Source of the DNA: DALYLB01 sp046154695
Lineage (GTDB): Bacteria > Acidobacteriota > Blastocatellia > RBC074
Assembly (NCBI GenBank): GCA_046154695.1
Contig: JBJXFI010000312.1
Span: 1-6,166, forward strand
Length of the DNA stretch: 6,166 nt
Reading direction: 5' to 3'
The position numbers and the translations under genes were made by a program. The notes beneath the pieces are model-generated. The model did not search any database, was not told where the DNA came from, and saw only the letters and a program-made list of their open reading frames with translations. The stretch's first letter is position 1. Each line of letters opens with the position of its first letter. Positions 1 to 6,166 of the stretch are shown here, in pieces.

Positions 1-17
1 TGACCTTGTAAATACAC

Positions 18-142
18 GCTCATCTGCTCGGCAGAGGCGTCAGATACCGTCCAACTTGGGCGGAACAACTTAATGCTGGGCAAAGAGAGCTCATCTTCAG
101 GCCAGGTTCGTGGTGACCGTAGGCGGAGACTCAGCTTCATCT
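18..142 (+). repeat. Three copies of GCT(T)CATCT
   Basis: GCTCATCT occurs at 18-25 and 89-96, and a one-base-expanded copy GCTTCATCT occurs at 134-142. The second and third copies lie in a longer match, AGCTCATCTT at 88-97 against AGCTTCATCTT at 133-143. The spacings of 71 and 45 bases are not regular, so this is not a tandem array or CRISPR. The copies could be protein-binding sites or chance; the function is unknown. Confidence 0.35.
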
Positions 143-148
143 TTGCCC
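78..148 (+). promoter_or_regulatory. Possible leader RNA stem, 9-bp closing helix
   Basis: GGGCAAAGA at 78-86 is perfectly complementary to TCTTTGCCC at 140-148. Together they would close a loop of 53 bases. Inside, 87-91 can pair with 133-138 with one bulged base, and CCA at 102-104 can pair with TGG at 111-113. The helix ends exactly where the next hairpin (149-170) begins, so the two could stack coaxially in an RNA. I do not recognise a known riboswitch class. It could be a structured 5' leader, a small RNA, or coincidence in a repeat-rich region. Confidence 0.3.
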
Positions 149-170
149 GCTTCCGGCCGTCACCGGAAGC
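149..170 (+). repeat. Perfect 8-bp inverted repeat with 6-base loop
   Basis: GCTTCCGG (149-156) and CCGGAAGC (163-170) form a perfect hairpin around the loop CCGTCA. No T run follows directly on either strand, so it is not a standard intrinsic terminator. GTCACC (159-164, loop plus right arm) is also complementary to GGTGAC at 112-117, which gives an alternative pairing that would open this hairpin. It may be a leader RNA hairpin or an operator. Confidence 0.45.
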
Positions 171-180
171 ATCAAAACAA

Positions 181-231
181 GGAGTTTTTACAACCGCCTT
201 GTCTCAATCTCAAGATACAAGGCGGAACTCC
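181..231 (+). promoter_or_regulatory. Large dyad upstream of the first gene (candidate operator or leader hairpin)
   Basis: CCGCCTTGT (194-202) and ACAAGGCGG (217-225) are perfect 9-base inverted repeats separated by 14 bases. Their centres are 23 bases apart, about two helical turns. An outer pair, GGAGTT (181-186) and AACTCC (226-231), continues the dyad. It is contiguous on the right and separated by seven bases on the left. The element ends 22 bases before the first ATG. As DNA it looks like a site for a dimeric repressor or activator; as RNA it would form a hairpin just ahead of the ribosome-binding site. Which is correct cannot be told from sequence alone. Confidence 0.45.
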
Positions 232-242
232 AAACGATTCCT

Positions 243-248
243 GAGGAG
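243..248 (+). promoter_or_regulatory. Shine-Dalgarno site of the GNAT gene
   Basis: GAGGAG lies five bases before the ATG at 254. This is a strong ribosome-binding match and supports that start codon over the overlapping frame that opens at 73. Confidence 0.7.
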
Positions 249-253
249 AATTC

Positions 254-814
254 ATGAGCACTGGTTCGCAACGCGCCTATCCGTGGAAGGCGAATGTCAA
301 TGGGACGCAGGTGACGCTGCGGCTGATGGGGCGGGCCGATCTGGAGCGCTCCGTCCGGTTTTCGCGGGACCTGCCGGAGGAGGACCTGATGTTCCTGACG
401 GTGGACATCACGGATCCGGCGGAGATGGAGCAGTATTTGGGGGCGGTCGAGGCCGGCAAGGCGGTGACGGTGCTGGCGGAGGTCGATGGGCGCTTTGTCG
501 GATACGGCAGCCTGACCTGCAGCCAGCCGCACTGGACGCGCCACCTGGGCGAGATTCGCCTGTTGGTCGGGCGCGATTTTCGCGGGAAGGGGCTGGGGGG
601 AATCCTGGCGCGTGAGGTGTTCCAGATCGCGAAGGAGAAGGGGCTGCGAAAGCTGGTCGCCCGAATGGCGGTGGAGCAGAAGGGGGCGCAGCAGGTCTTC
701 GAGCATCTGGGTTTTGCCGCGGAGGCGCTGCTGACCGACTTCGTGATGGATCGCGCCGGCCGGACGCATGATCTGGTCGTGATGACGCACGACGTGACGG
801 GGCTGACCGAGTAG
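254..814 (+). CDS. GNAT-family N-acetyltransferase
   Basis: This 186-residue protein is a single-domain GNAT acetyltransferase, expected to move an acetyl or other acyl group from acyl-CoA to an amine in the cytoplasm. The core acetyl-CoA loop (motif A) is visible as RGKGLG at residues 110-115, preceded by the beta-4 strand EIRLLVG (100-106) and followed by a helix. Motif B appears as FEHLGF (149-154), the usual 'LGF' segment. The N-terminal part (about 20-98) would form the substrate side. No signal peptide or membrane segment is present, and the length is normal for the family. The start is supported by GAGGAG five bases upstream. It is the first gene of the cluster, 36 bases before the P450 gene and in the same reading frame. 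The substrate cannot be deduced: amino acids, polyamines, antibiotics and proteins are all used in this family. Confidence 0.88.
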   Translation: MSTGSQRAYPWKANVNGTQVTLRLMGRADLERSVRFSRDLPEEDLMFLTVDITDPAEMEQYLGAVEAGKAVTVLAEVDGRFVGYGSLTCSQPHWTRHLGEIRLLVGRDFRGKGLGGILAREVFQIAKEKGLRKLVARMAVEQKGAQQVFEHLGFAAEALLTDFVMDRAGRTHDLVVMTHDVTGLTE

Positions 815-837
815 CGGCCCGCCATTCGCGTTCCCTC

Positions 838-842
838 GGAGG
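838..842 (+). promoter_or_regulatory. Shine-Dalgarno site of the P450 gene
   Basis: GGAGG sits eight bases before the ATG at 851, in the 36-base gap after the GNAT stop codon. It fixes the P450 start and shows that the gene has its own translation signal within the presumed operon. Confidence 0.7.
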
Positions 843-850
843 CGCACACG

Positions 851-3800
851 ATGAGTGAGGATCAAACTTTCGCCCGCATTCCGGAACCGCCGGAAACGTT
901 TCTGCTGGGCCACCTGCTGACGCTCAGCGCCGAGACGCCCGTGCAGGATATGTGGCGGCTCGCGCGCGAGCTTGGCCCGATCTTTCGCATGGAGCTGCGC
1001 GGCCGGGTGTTGATCGTGCTCTCGGGGCACGATCTGGTCCACGAGGTCTCGGACGAGAAGCGCTTCGACAAGAGCATTCGGGGCGGGCTGCGGCTGGTGC
1101 GGCGATTCGGCGGCGACGGCCTCTTCACCTCGAAGACGGAAGAACCGAACTGGTCGAAGGCGCACAACATTCTGCTGCCGAGTTTCAGCCACAAGGCGAT
1201 GCTCAGCTATCACCCGATGATGCTCGACATCGCCGAACAGCTCGTTCTCAAGTGGGACAGGCTCAATCCGGACGACGAGATCGACGTCGCGCGCGATATG
1301 ACCAGCCTGACGGTCGACACGATCGGGCTGAGCGGCTTCGATTACCGGTTCAACTCCTTTTATCACGACGGCGAGCATCCGTTTGTGGGCGCGATGGCCG
1401 ACGCGCTCGGCATCACGATGGATGAGCTGCGCGATGTGCCGATGGAGGGCCTGCTTCGACAGAGTCGCGACCGGCAGTTGCAGGAAGACATACGCGCGAT
1501 GAACGAGACCGTCGACCGGATCATCCGGGATCGCCGGTCGAGCGGGGAAGACCTGGCCGCGAAGCCCGATCTGCTGAGTTTTATGCTCAGCGGCGTCGAC
1601 CGCAAGACCGGCGAGCGGCTGGACGACGTCAACATCCGTTATCAGATCATCACGTTCCTGATCGCGGGGCATGAGACGACCAGCGGGCTGCTTTCGTTCG
1701 CGATCTACGCGCTGCTCAACAATCCCGACGTACTGGCGCGGGCCTATGCCGAGGTCGATCGCGTCCTCGGGCCCGACACCTCCGCCCGGCCGACCTACAA
1801 GCAGGTCAATCAACTGACATACATCACGCAGATTCTGAAAGAGACGCTGCGGCTCTGGCCGACCGCGCCCGTCTACGGCCTCTATCCGCTGGAAGACACG
1901 GTCATCGGCGGGAAATACAAGATCAGGAAGCAGCATACGATCACGGTTCTGCTGCCGATGTTGCATCGCGACGCGAGCGTCTGGGGCGGGGAAGCCGAGC
2001 GCTTCAATCCCGACAACTTCACCCCGGAGAACGAGGCGAAGCGTCCGCCGAATGCCTGGAAGCCCTTTGGCAACGGGCAGCGGGCCTGCATCGGGCGGCA
2101 GTTCGCGCTGCAGGAAGCGGCGCTCGTGCTCGGGATGGCGCTCCAGCGATTCAAGCTGATCGATCACACGCGCTATCAACTGAAGATTCGCGAAACGCTG
2201 ACGTTGAAGCCGGAAGGCTTCACGATCAAGGTGCGGCCGCGCGAGGCGGTCGATCGCGCGCTTCCGGCCGCCGACGCACAGGAGACCATCACCGTGAATG
2301 CCGCGCAGTCGAGCGCCGTGCGGAGGAAGCACGCGACGCCGCTGCTGGTGCTGTATGGCTCGAATATGGGCACGGCCGAGGAGCTGGCGCGGCGCATCGC
2401 GGGCGACGCCGAGGAGAACGGGTTTCTGGCGAAGGTCGCGCCGCTCGACGATTACCTGGGACGGCTGCCGAAAGAGGGGCTGCTTGCGATCGTCACCTCC
2501 TCATACAACGGACTGCCGCCCGACAACGCGGTGAAATTCTGCGACTGGCTGCGGGGGGGAGATCTGGCGGGGGATGCGCTCGCCGGGGTGACCTACGCGG
2601 TCTTCGGGTGCGGCAATCGGGACTGGGCCGCGACGTTTCAGGCCGTTCCGCGGTTGATCGACGAGCGGCTCGCGGCGCTGGGCGCGAAGCGTCTCTTCCC
2701 GCTCGGCGAGGGAGACGCGCGCGACGATTTCGACGGGCAGTTCCAGAAATGGTATCAGCCGCTTCGCGTGACGGTGGGCGAGGCGCTTGGCATTCGCATC
2801 GAGGCCGAGGAGGCCGCGGGCGCAAGGCCGCTCTATCGCCTGGAGGTCGTTTCGGGGCGGCAGATGAGCCCGTTCGTCGATTCGCTCAACGCGTCGCCGA
2901 TGGCCGTTCGCGTCAACCGGGAGCTGCTCGGCGCGGATGCCTCGCGCTCGACGCGCCACCTGGAGCTGGAGCTGCCCGACGGGGCGGCCTATCGCGCGGG
3001 GGACCATCTGGGCGTCATCCCGCACAACAGCGAGGCCCTCGTGCGGCGCGTCGCCGCGCGGTTCGGCTTCGATTCGGAGGCGCACCTGCGGCTGCGGCGC
3101 AACACGAACCGGAAGACCTTTCTTCCGGTCGATCAGACGATCCCGGTGGCGCGCCTGCTCGGCGATTATGTCGAGCTGCAGGACGTCGCGACCCGCACGC
3201 AGATTCAAACCATGGCGGGCTTCACCGAATGCCCGCCGGAGCGGATCAAGCTGGCCGCGCTCGCCGAGGAGGAGGCGCGGTACAAGGAGGAAGTGCTCGC
3301 CCGCCGGCGGTCGCTGATCGATCTGCTGGAGGAGTTTCCGGCCTGCGCGATGCCCTTCGAGGTCTACCTGGAGCTGCTCCCGCCGCTTCGGCCGCGCTAC
3401 TATTCGATCTCCTCGTCGCCGCTCGCCTCGCCGCGCGCGTGCAGCATCACCGTCGCCGTGGTCGAGGGGCCCGCGCGCTCCGGGCGCGGCGCGTTCGCGG
3501 GCGTATGCAGCAATTACCTGCGCGGACTGGCCGAGGGCGATGTGATCTCCGCCTTCGTGAAGGACACGAAATCCGGCTTTCGCCTGCCCGAGGATCCGGC
3601 GACGCCGATCGTCATGATCGGTCCGGGAACGGGGCTCGCGCCGTTTCGCGGCTTTCTGCAGGAGCGCGCCGCGCGCAAGGCCGCGGGCGAGCCGGTCGGT
3701 CCCGCGATGCTCTTTTTCGGCTGCCGCCACCCGCGGCAGGATTACCTGTATGAGGACGAACTGAAAGCGTTCGAGGCCGGCGGCGTGGCGCGCCTCGTCA

Positions 3801-4066
3801 CGGCCTTCTCCCGCCTCGATCCGCGGAAGAAGCATTATGTGCAGGATGCTCTCTACGCCCGCCGCGACGAGGTCTGGGAGCTGATCGAGGCCGGCGCGGT
3901 GATCTATGTCTGCGGCGACGCGAGCCGCATGGCTCCCGACGCGCGGCGCACGATGGCCGCGATCTATCAAGAGAAGAGGAACGCGACCGCGGCCGCGGCC
4001 GAACAGTGGCTCAATGAGATGACGGCCGGCAATCGCTATCTGGTCGATGTCTGGGCGGCGAATTAG
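851..4066 (+). CDS. cyp102: Self-sufficient cytochrome P450:NADPH-P450 reductase, CYP102 (P450-BM3) type
   Basis: This soluble 1071-residue fusion is predicted to hydroxylate fatty acids near the omega end using O2 and NADPH. The heme domain (about 1-465) has the oxygen-activation helix AGHETT (272-277, catalytic T276), the ExxR pair E331/R334 and the heme loop PFGNGQRACIG (405-415) with ligand C413. A linker of about 30 residues leads to the flavodoxin/FMN domain (about 495-640), with GSNMGTAE (503-510) and the likely flavin-stacking Y552 and W592. The FAD/NADPH reductase (about 660-1071) shows RPRYYS (847-852), GVCSNYL (884-890), GPGTG (924-928), FGCR (956-959), the 2'-phosphate-binding set S987, R988, K994, Y996, and C1021-G-D. 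W1068 corresponds to the C-terminal tryptophan of BM3. Recalled P450-BM3 aligns end to end with only small heme-domain insertions. F87 and R47 of BM3 are kept (F92, R52), while Y51 is V56 and A82 is G87. Both halves appear intact, with no frameshift. Regiochemistry and preferred chain length are unknown. Confidence 0.97.
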   Translation: MSEDQTFARIPEPPETFLLGHLLTLSAETPVQDMWRLARELGPIFRMELRGRVLIVLSGHDLVHEVSDEKRFDKSIRGGLRLVRRFGGDGLFTSKTEEPNWSKAHNILLPSFSHKAMLSYHPMMLDIAEQLVLKWDRLNPDDEIDVARDMTSLTVDTIGLSGFDYRFNSFYHDGEHPFVGAMADALGITMDELRDVPMEGLLRQSRDRQLQEDIRAMNETVDRIIRDRRSSGEDLAAKPDLLSFMLSGVDRKTGERLDDVNIRYQIITFLIAGHETTSGLLSFAIYALLNNPDVLARAYAEVDRVLGPDTSARPTYKQVNQLTYITQILKETLRLWPTAPVYGLYPLEDTVIGGKYKIRKQHTITVLLPMLHRDASVWGGEAERFNPDNFTPENEAKRPPNAWKPFGNGQRACIGRQFALQEAALVLGMALQRFKLIDHTRYQLKIRETLTLKPEGFTIKVRPREAVDRALPAADAQETITVNAAQSSAVRRKHATPLLVLYGSNMGTAEELARRIAGDAEENGFLAKVAPLDDYLGRLPKEGLLAIVTSSYNGLPPDNAVKFCDWLRGGDLAGDALAGVTYAVFGCGNRDWAATFQAVPRLIDERLAALGAKRLFPLGEGDARDDFDGQFQKWYQPLRVTVGEALGIRIEAEEAAGARPLYRLEVVSGRQMSPFVDSLNASPMAVRVNRELLGADASRSTRHLELELPDGAAYRAGDHLGVIPHNSEALVRRVAARFGFDSEAHLRLRRNTNRKTFLPVDQTIPVARLLGDYVELQDVATRTQIQTMAGFTECPPERIKLAALAEEEARYKEEVLARRRSLIDLLEEFPACAMPFEVYLELLPPLRPRYYSISSSPLASPRACSITVAVVEGPARSGRGAFAGVCSNYLRGLAEGDVISAFVKDTKSGFRLPEDPATPIVMIGPGTGLAPFRGFLQERAARKAAGEPVGPAMLFFGCRHPRQDYLYEDELKAFEAGGVARLVTAFSRLDPRKKHYVQDALYARRDEVWELIEAGAVIYVCGDASRMAPDARRTMAAIYQEKRNATAAAAEQWLNEMTAGNRYLVDVWAAN

Positions 4067-4085
4067 CCGCACCCATCCAGATTCT

Positions 4086-4091
4086 AAAAGG
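4086..4091 (+). promoter_or_regulatory. Shine-Dalgarno-like site of the DGHHR gene
   Basis: AAAAGG lies four bases before the ATG at 4096. It is a modest match, but it supports translation of this small gene as a real product in the 29-base gap after the P450. Confidence 0.4.
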
Positions 4092-4095
4092 CATT

Positions 4096-4341
4096 ATGGA
4101 ACAGCCTCCCTTATCGCCATTGCACGCGGAGAGCACATTGATTCAAGGCAAGCTGGAGTCGTTTCGGGGTCTTTCGACGCGGGAATTGATCGAATCCCTG
4201 ATGCCGGGCCGGCCCGGCGCATTGAAAACCCGGCCGGATGGGAAGATGATGGACGGGCATCATCGCGTCTTTGTTTTGCGCGAGCGCGGCGTCGATGTGG
4301 ATTTGCTGCCTCGCGAAGTTTTACCCGCAACTGAGAGTTGA
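4096..4341 (+). CDS. Small ParB-like DGHHR-motif protein of unknown function
   Basis: This 81-residue soluble protein has a C-terminal half reminiscent of the ParB/sulfiredoxin-like fold. DGHHR at 53-57 is followed by a helix (VFVLRERG, 58-65) and the strand-like VDVDLLPRE (66-74). ParB-type proteins have a comparable D/E-G-x-(H/N)-R motif that binds or hydrolyses nucleotide phosphates. The protein is too short to be a full ParB and lacks a DNA-binding helix-turn-helix. Its stop codon is immediately followed by the phosphatase ATG, with no gap, so the two are probably translationally coupled and act together. I recall similar small proteins next to phosphatases of this kind in other bacteria but could not check this. 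By my hand count the gene is about 58% GC and uses TTG/TTA for 8 of 12 leucines, unlike the CTG/CTC-rich P450. Its biochemical role is unknown. Confidence 0.75.
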   Translation: MEQPPLSPLHAESTLIQGKLESFRGLSTRELIESLMPGRPGALKTRPDGKMMDGHHRVFVLRERGVDVDLLPREVLPATES

Positions 4342-4842
4342 ATGATGAGAAGCGCAGTTTACTGGATTGATGGCCCCTGGGCGGGCCGTCTCGCCATTGT
4401 ACCGCGGCCGCGGGGATGGGATTGGTTGGAGGATGAGGCGGCGGGGCTGCGGAATTCCGGTTTTGATGTAATTGTTTCCTTACTGGAGAAGGAAGAAGCG
4501 GCGGAACTGGGCCTCGAATTGGAAGAGCGGCACGTGCGGGCCGCGGGCGGCGACTTCATCTCGTTTCCAATCGTCGATCGCAACATCCCGGCGTCTCGAA
4601 AGGATGCGGCCGATCTGGTGAATCGACTCGGGAAGCTGCTGACGCAGGGGAAGCAGGTCGGCATCCACTGCCGCCAGAGCATCGGCCGGGCTTCGCTGAT
4701 CGCCGCCGCCCTGCTGGTCGCGGAAGGGATTGCGCCGGACGACGCGTTTGAGAGAATCGGCGCCGCGCGCGGCTGCCCCGTTCCCGAGACCGAGCCCCAG
4801 CGCGAATGGGTGCGGGATTTCGCGCTGCAGGCGGCCGCATAG
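4342..4842 (+). CDS. Dual-specificity/tyrosine-type protein phosphatase
   Basis: This 166-residue protein carries the cysteine phosphatase signature HCX5R as HCRQSIGR (residues 109-116). C110 would be the nucleophile and R116 the phosphate-binding arginine. D79 in the segment FPIVDRNIP (75-83), 31 residues earlier, is well placed as the general acid. The N-terminal WIDGPWAGRLAIVPRPRG (8-25) and VSLLEKEEAAELGL (45-58) resemble compact bacterial dual-specificity phosphatases of the CDKN3/KAP-like type. It should dephosphorylate protein Tyr/Ser/Thr, though some relatives act on other phosphate esters. No signal peptide or membrane segment is evident, so it is probably cytosolic. The ATG directly follows the upstream TGA; a second ATG at 4345 is an equally possible start. 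A weak GAGAG lies at 4333-4337. The tight junction implies a functional pair with the DGHHR protein. No partner kinase is in the window. Confidence 0.88.
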   Translation: MMRSAVYWIDGPWAGRLAIVPRPRGWDWLEDEAAGLRNSGFDVIVSLLEKEEAAELGLELEERHVRAAGGDFISFPIVDRNIPASRKDAADLVNRLGKLLTQGKQVGIHCRQSIGRASLIAAALLVAEGIAPDDAFERIGAARGCPVPETEPQREWVRDFALQAAA

Positions 4843-4878
4843 ATCCGTGAAAACCGTCAACGATCTCCGGAAAAAATT

Positions 4879-6166
<1,288 letters not shown>

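Larger units (their letters stand above)
52..228 (+). repeat. Repeated GGCGGAAC and CAACTT words in the leader
   Basis: GGCGGAAC occurs exactly at 59-66 and 221-228, with a related GGCGGAGAC at 122-130. CAACTT occurs at 52-57 and 66-71, flanking the first GGCGGAAC copy at a 14-base spacing. The last GGCGGAAC copy overlaps the right arm of the inverted repeat at 194-225. Several recurring words in a short non-coding stretch suggest binding sites, but the words are short and chance cannot be excluded. Confidence 0.3.
1..253 (+). other. Upstream non-coding leader of the gene cluster
   Basis: I see no convincing gene in this stretch. It is visibly less GC-rich than the genes that follow and is dense in short repeats and inverted repeats, listed separately. 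No strong sigma-70 promoter stands out. The best weak candidate is TTTACA at 187-192 with a poor -10 (AGATAC, 213-218) at a 20-base spacing, so the real promoter may lie elsewhere or use another sigma factor. On the + strand a short open frame runs from the left edge to a TAA at 71-73 and could be the tail of an upstream gene, but it is too short to judge. The region probably carries the control signals for the downstream genes. Confidence 0.5.

Noticed and set aside
1..23. Possible divergent - strand gene starting at ATG 23-21 (MSVYLQG)
   Set aside because: Only seven codons are visible and no Shine-Dalgarno site precedes the ATG. It cannot be supported without sequence to the left.
2..73. 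Possible 23-residue C-terminal tail of an upstream + strand gene
   Set aside because: The frame is open from the left edge to TAA at 71-73, but this length is expected by chance and the sequence (ending LGGTT) is not recognisable.
149..189. Intrinsic terminator made of the 149-170 hairpin and the T run at 185-189
   Set aside because: The T run is 14 bases away from the stem; functional terminators have it directly after the hairpin.
73..615. 180-codon open frame starting in the leader
   Set aside because: It overlaps the GNAT gene in another frame, has no ribosome-binding site that I can see, and becomes Gly-rich shadow sequence.
188..2332. 714-codon open frame on the - strand opposite the GNAT and P450 genes
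   Set aside because: It mirrors two genes that share one reading frame in GC-rich DNA, where antisense frames stay open by codon bias. The translation is Arg/Gln/His-rich and low in recognisable motifs, while the sense strand encodes clear GNAT and P450 domains.
2608..3753. 381-codon open frame on the + strand in another frame inside the P450 gene
   Set aside because: It overlaps the reductase in a shifted frame and encodes low-complexity Arg/Ala/Gly-rich sequence; the BM3-like frame is continuous across it.
2501..4072. 523-codon open frame on the - strand opposite the reductase
   Set aside because: It is a shadow of the reductase half of the P450 fusion; it has no family motif and the sense strand is unambiguous.

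Overview
The window is a GC-rich bacterial segment carrying five co-directional genes on the + strand. The gaps are short (36, 29, 0 and 36 bases) and I see no terminator hairpin in any of them, so one transcript is plausible. The base composition, the fused P450 and the wax ester synthase/diacylglycerol acyltransferase (WS/DGAT) fit a soil bacterium of a group such as Acidobacteriota, Myxococcota or Actinomycetota. Nothing in the window fixes the taxon, and this placement is a weak inference.

Layout. Bases 1-253 contain no gene I can support. They hold a less GC-rich leader with three nested or consecutive inverted repeats and two families of short direct repeats, ending in a good Shine-Dalgarno site. 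Next come a GNAT-family N-acetyltransferase (254-814) and a 1071-residue self-sufficient cytochrome P450:NADPH reductase fusion of the CYP102/P450-BM3 type (851-4066). They are followed by an 81-residue protein with a ParB-like DGHHR motif (4096-4341) that directly abuts a dual-specificity/tyrosine-type phosphatase with an HCX5R active site (4342-4842). The last gene is a WS/DGAT-family acyltransferase (4879-6166) that runs off the right edge with its C-terminus missing.

How the genes may work together. The two best-understood products both act on fatty acyl chains. CYP102 enzymes hydroxylate medium- and long-chain fatty acids near the omega end using NADPH and O2. WS/DGAT enzymes transfer acyl groups from acyl-CoA to alcohols or diacylglycerol. 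A route from hydroxylated fatty acid to stored or detoxified ester is therefore a reasonable hypothesis, but it is inference. The small DGHHR protein and the phosphatase look like a separate two-gene module placed between the lipid genes; the small gene is visibly less GC-biased than its neighbours. The roles of this module and of the GNAT enzyme are unknown.

The points most worth a second look are the DGHHR/phosphatase pair, the structured leader with its 9+9 base dyad just upstream of the first gene, and the juxtaposition of a BM3-like P450 with a WS/DGAT.
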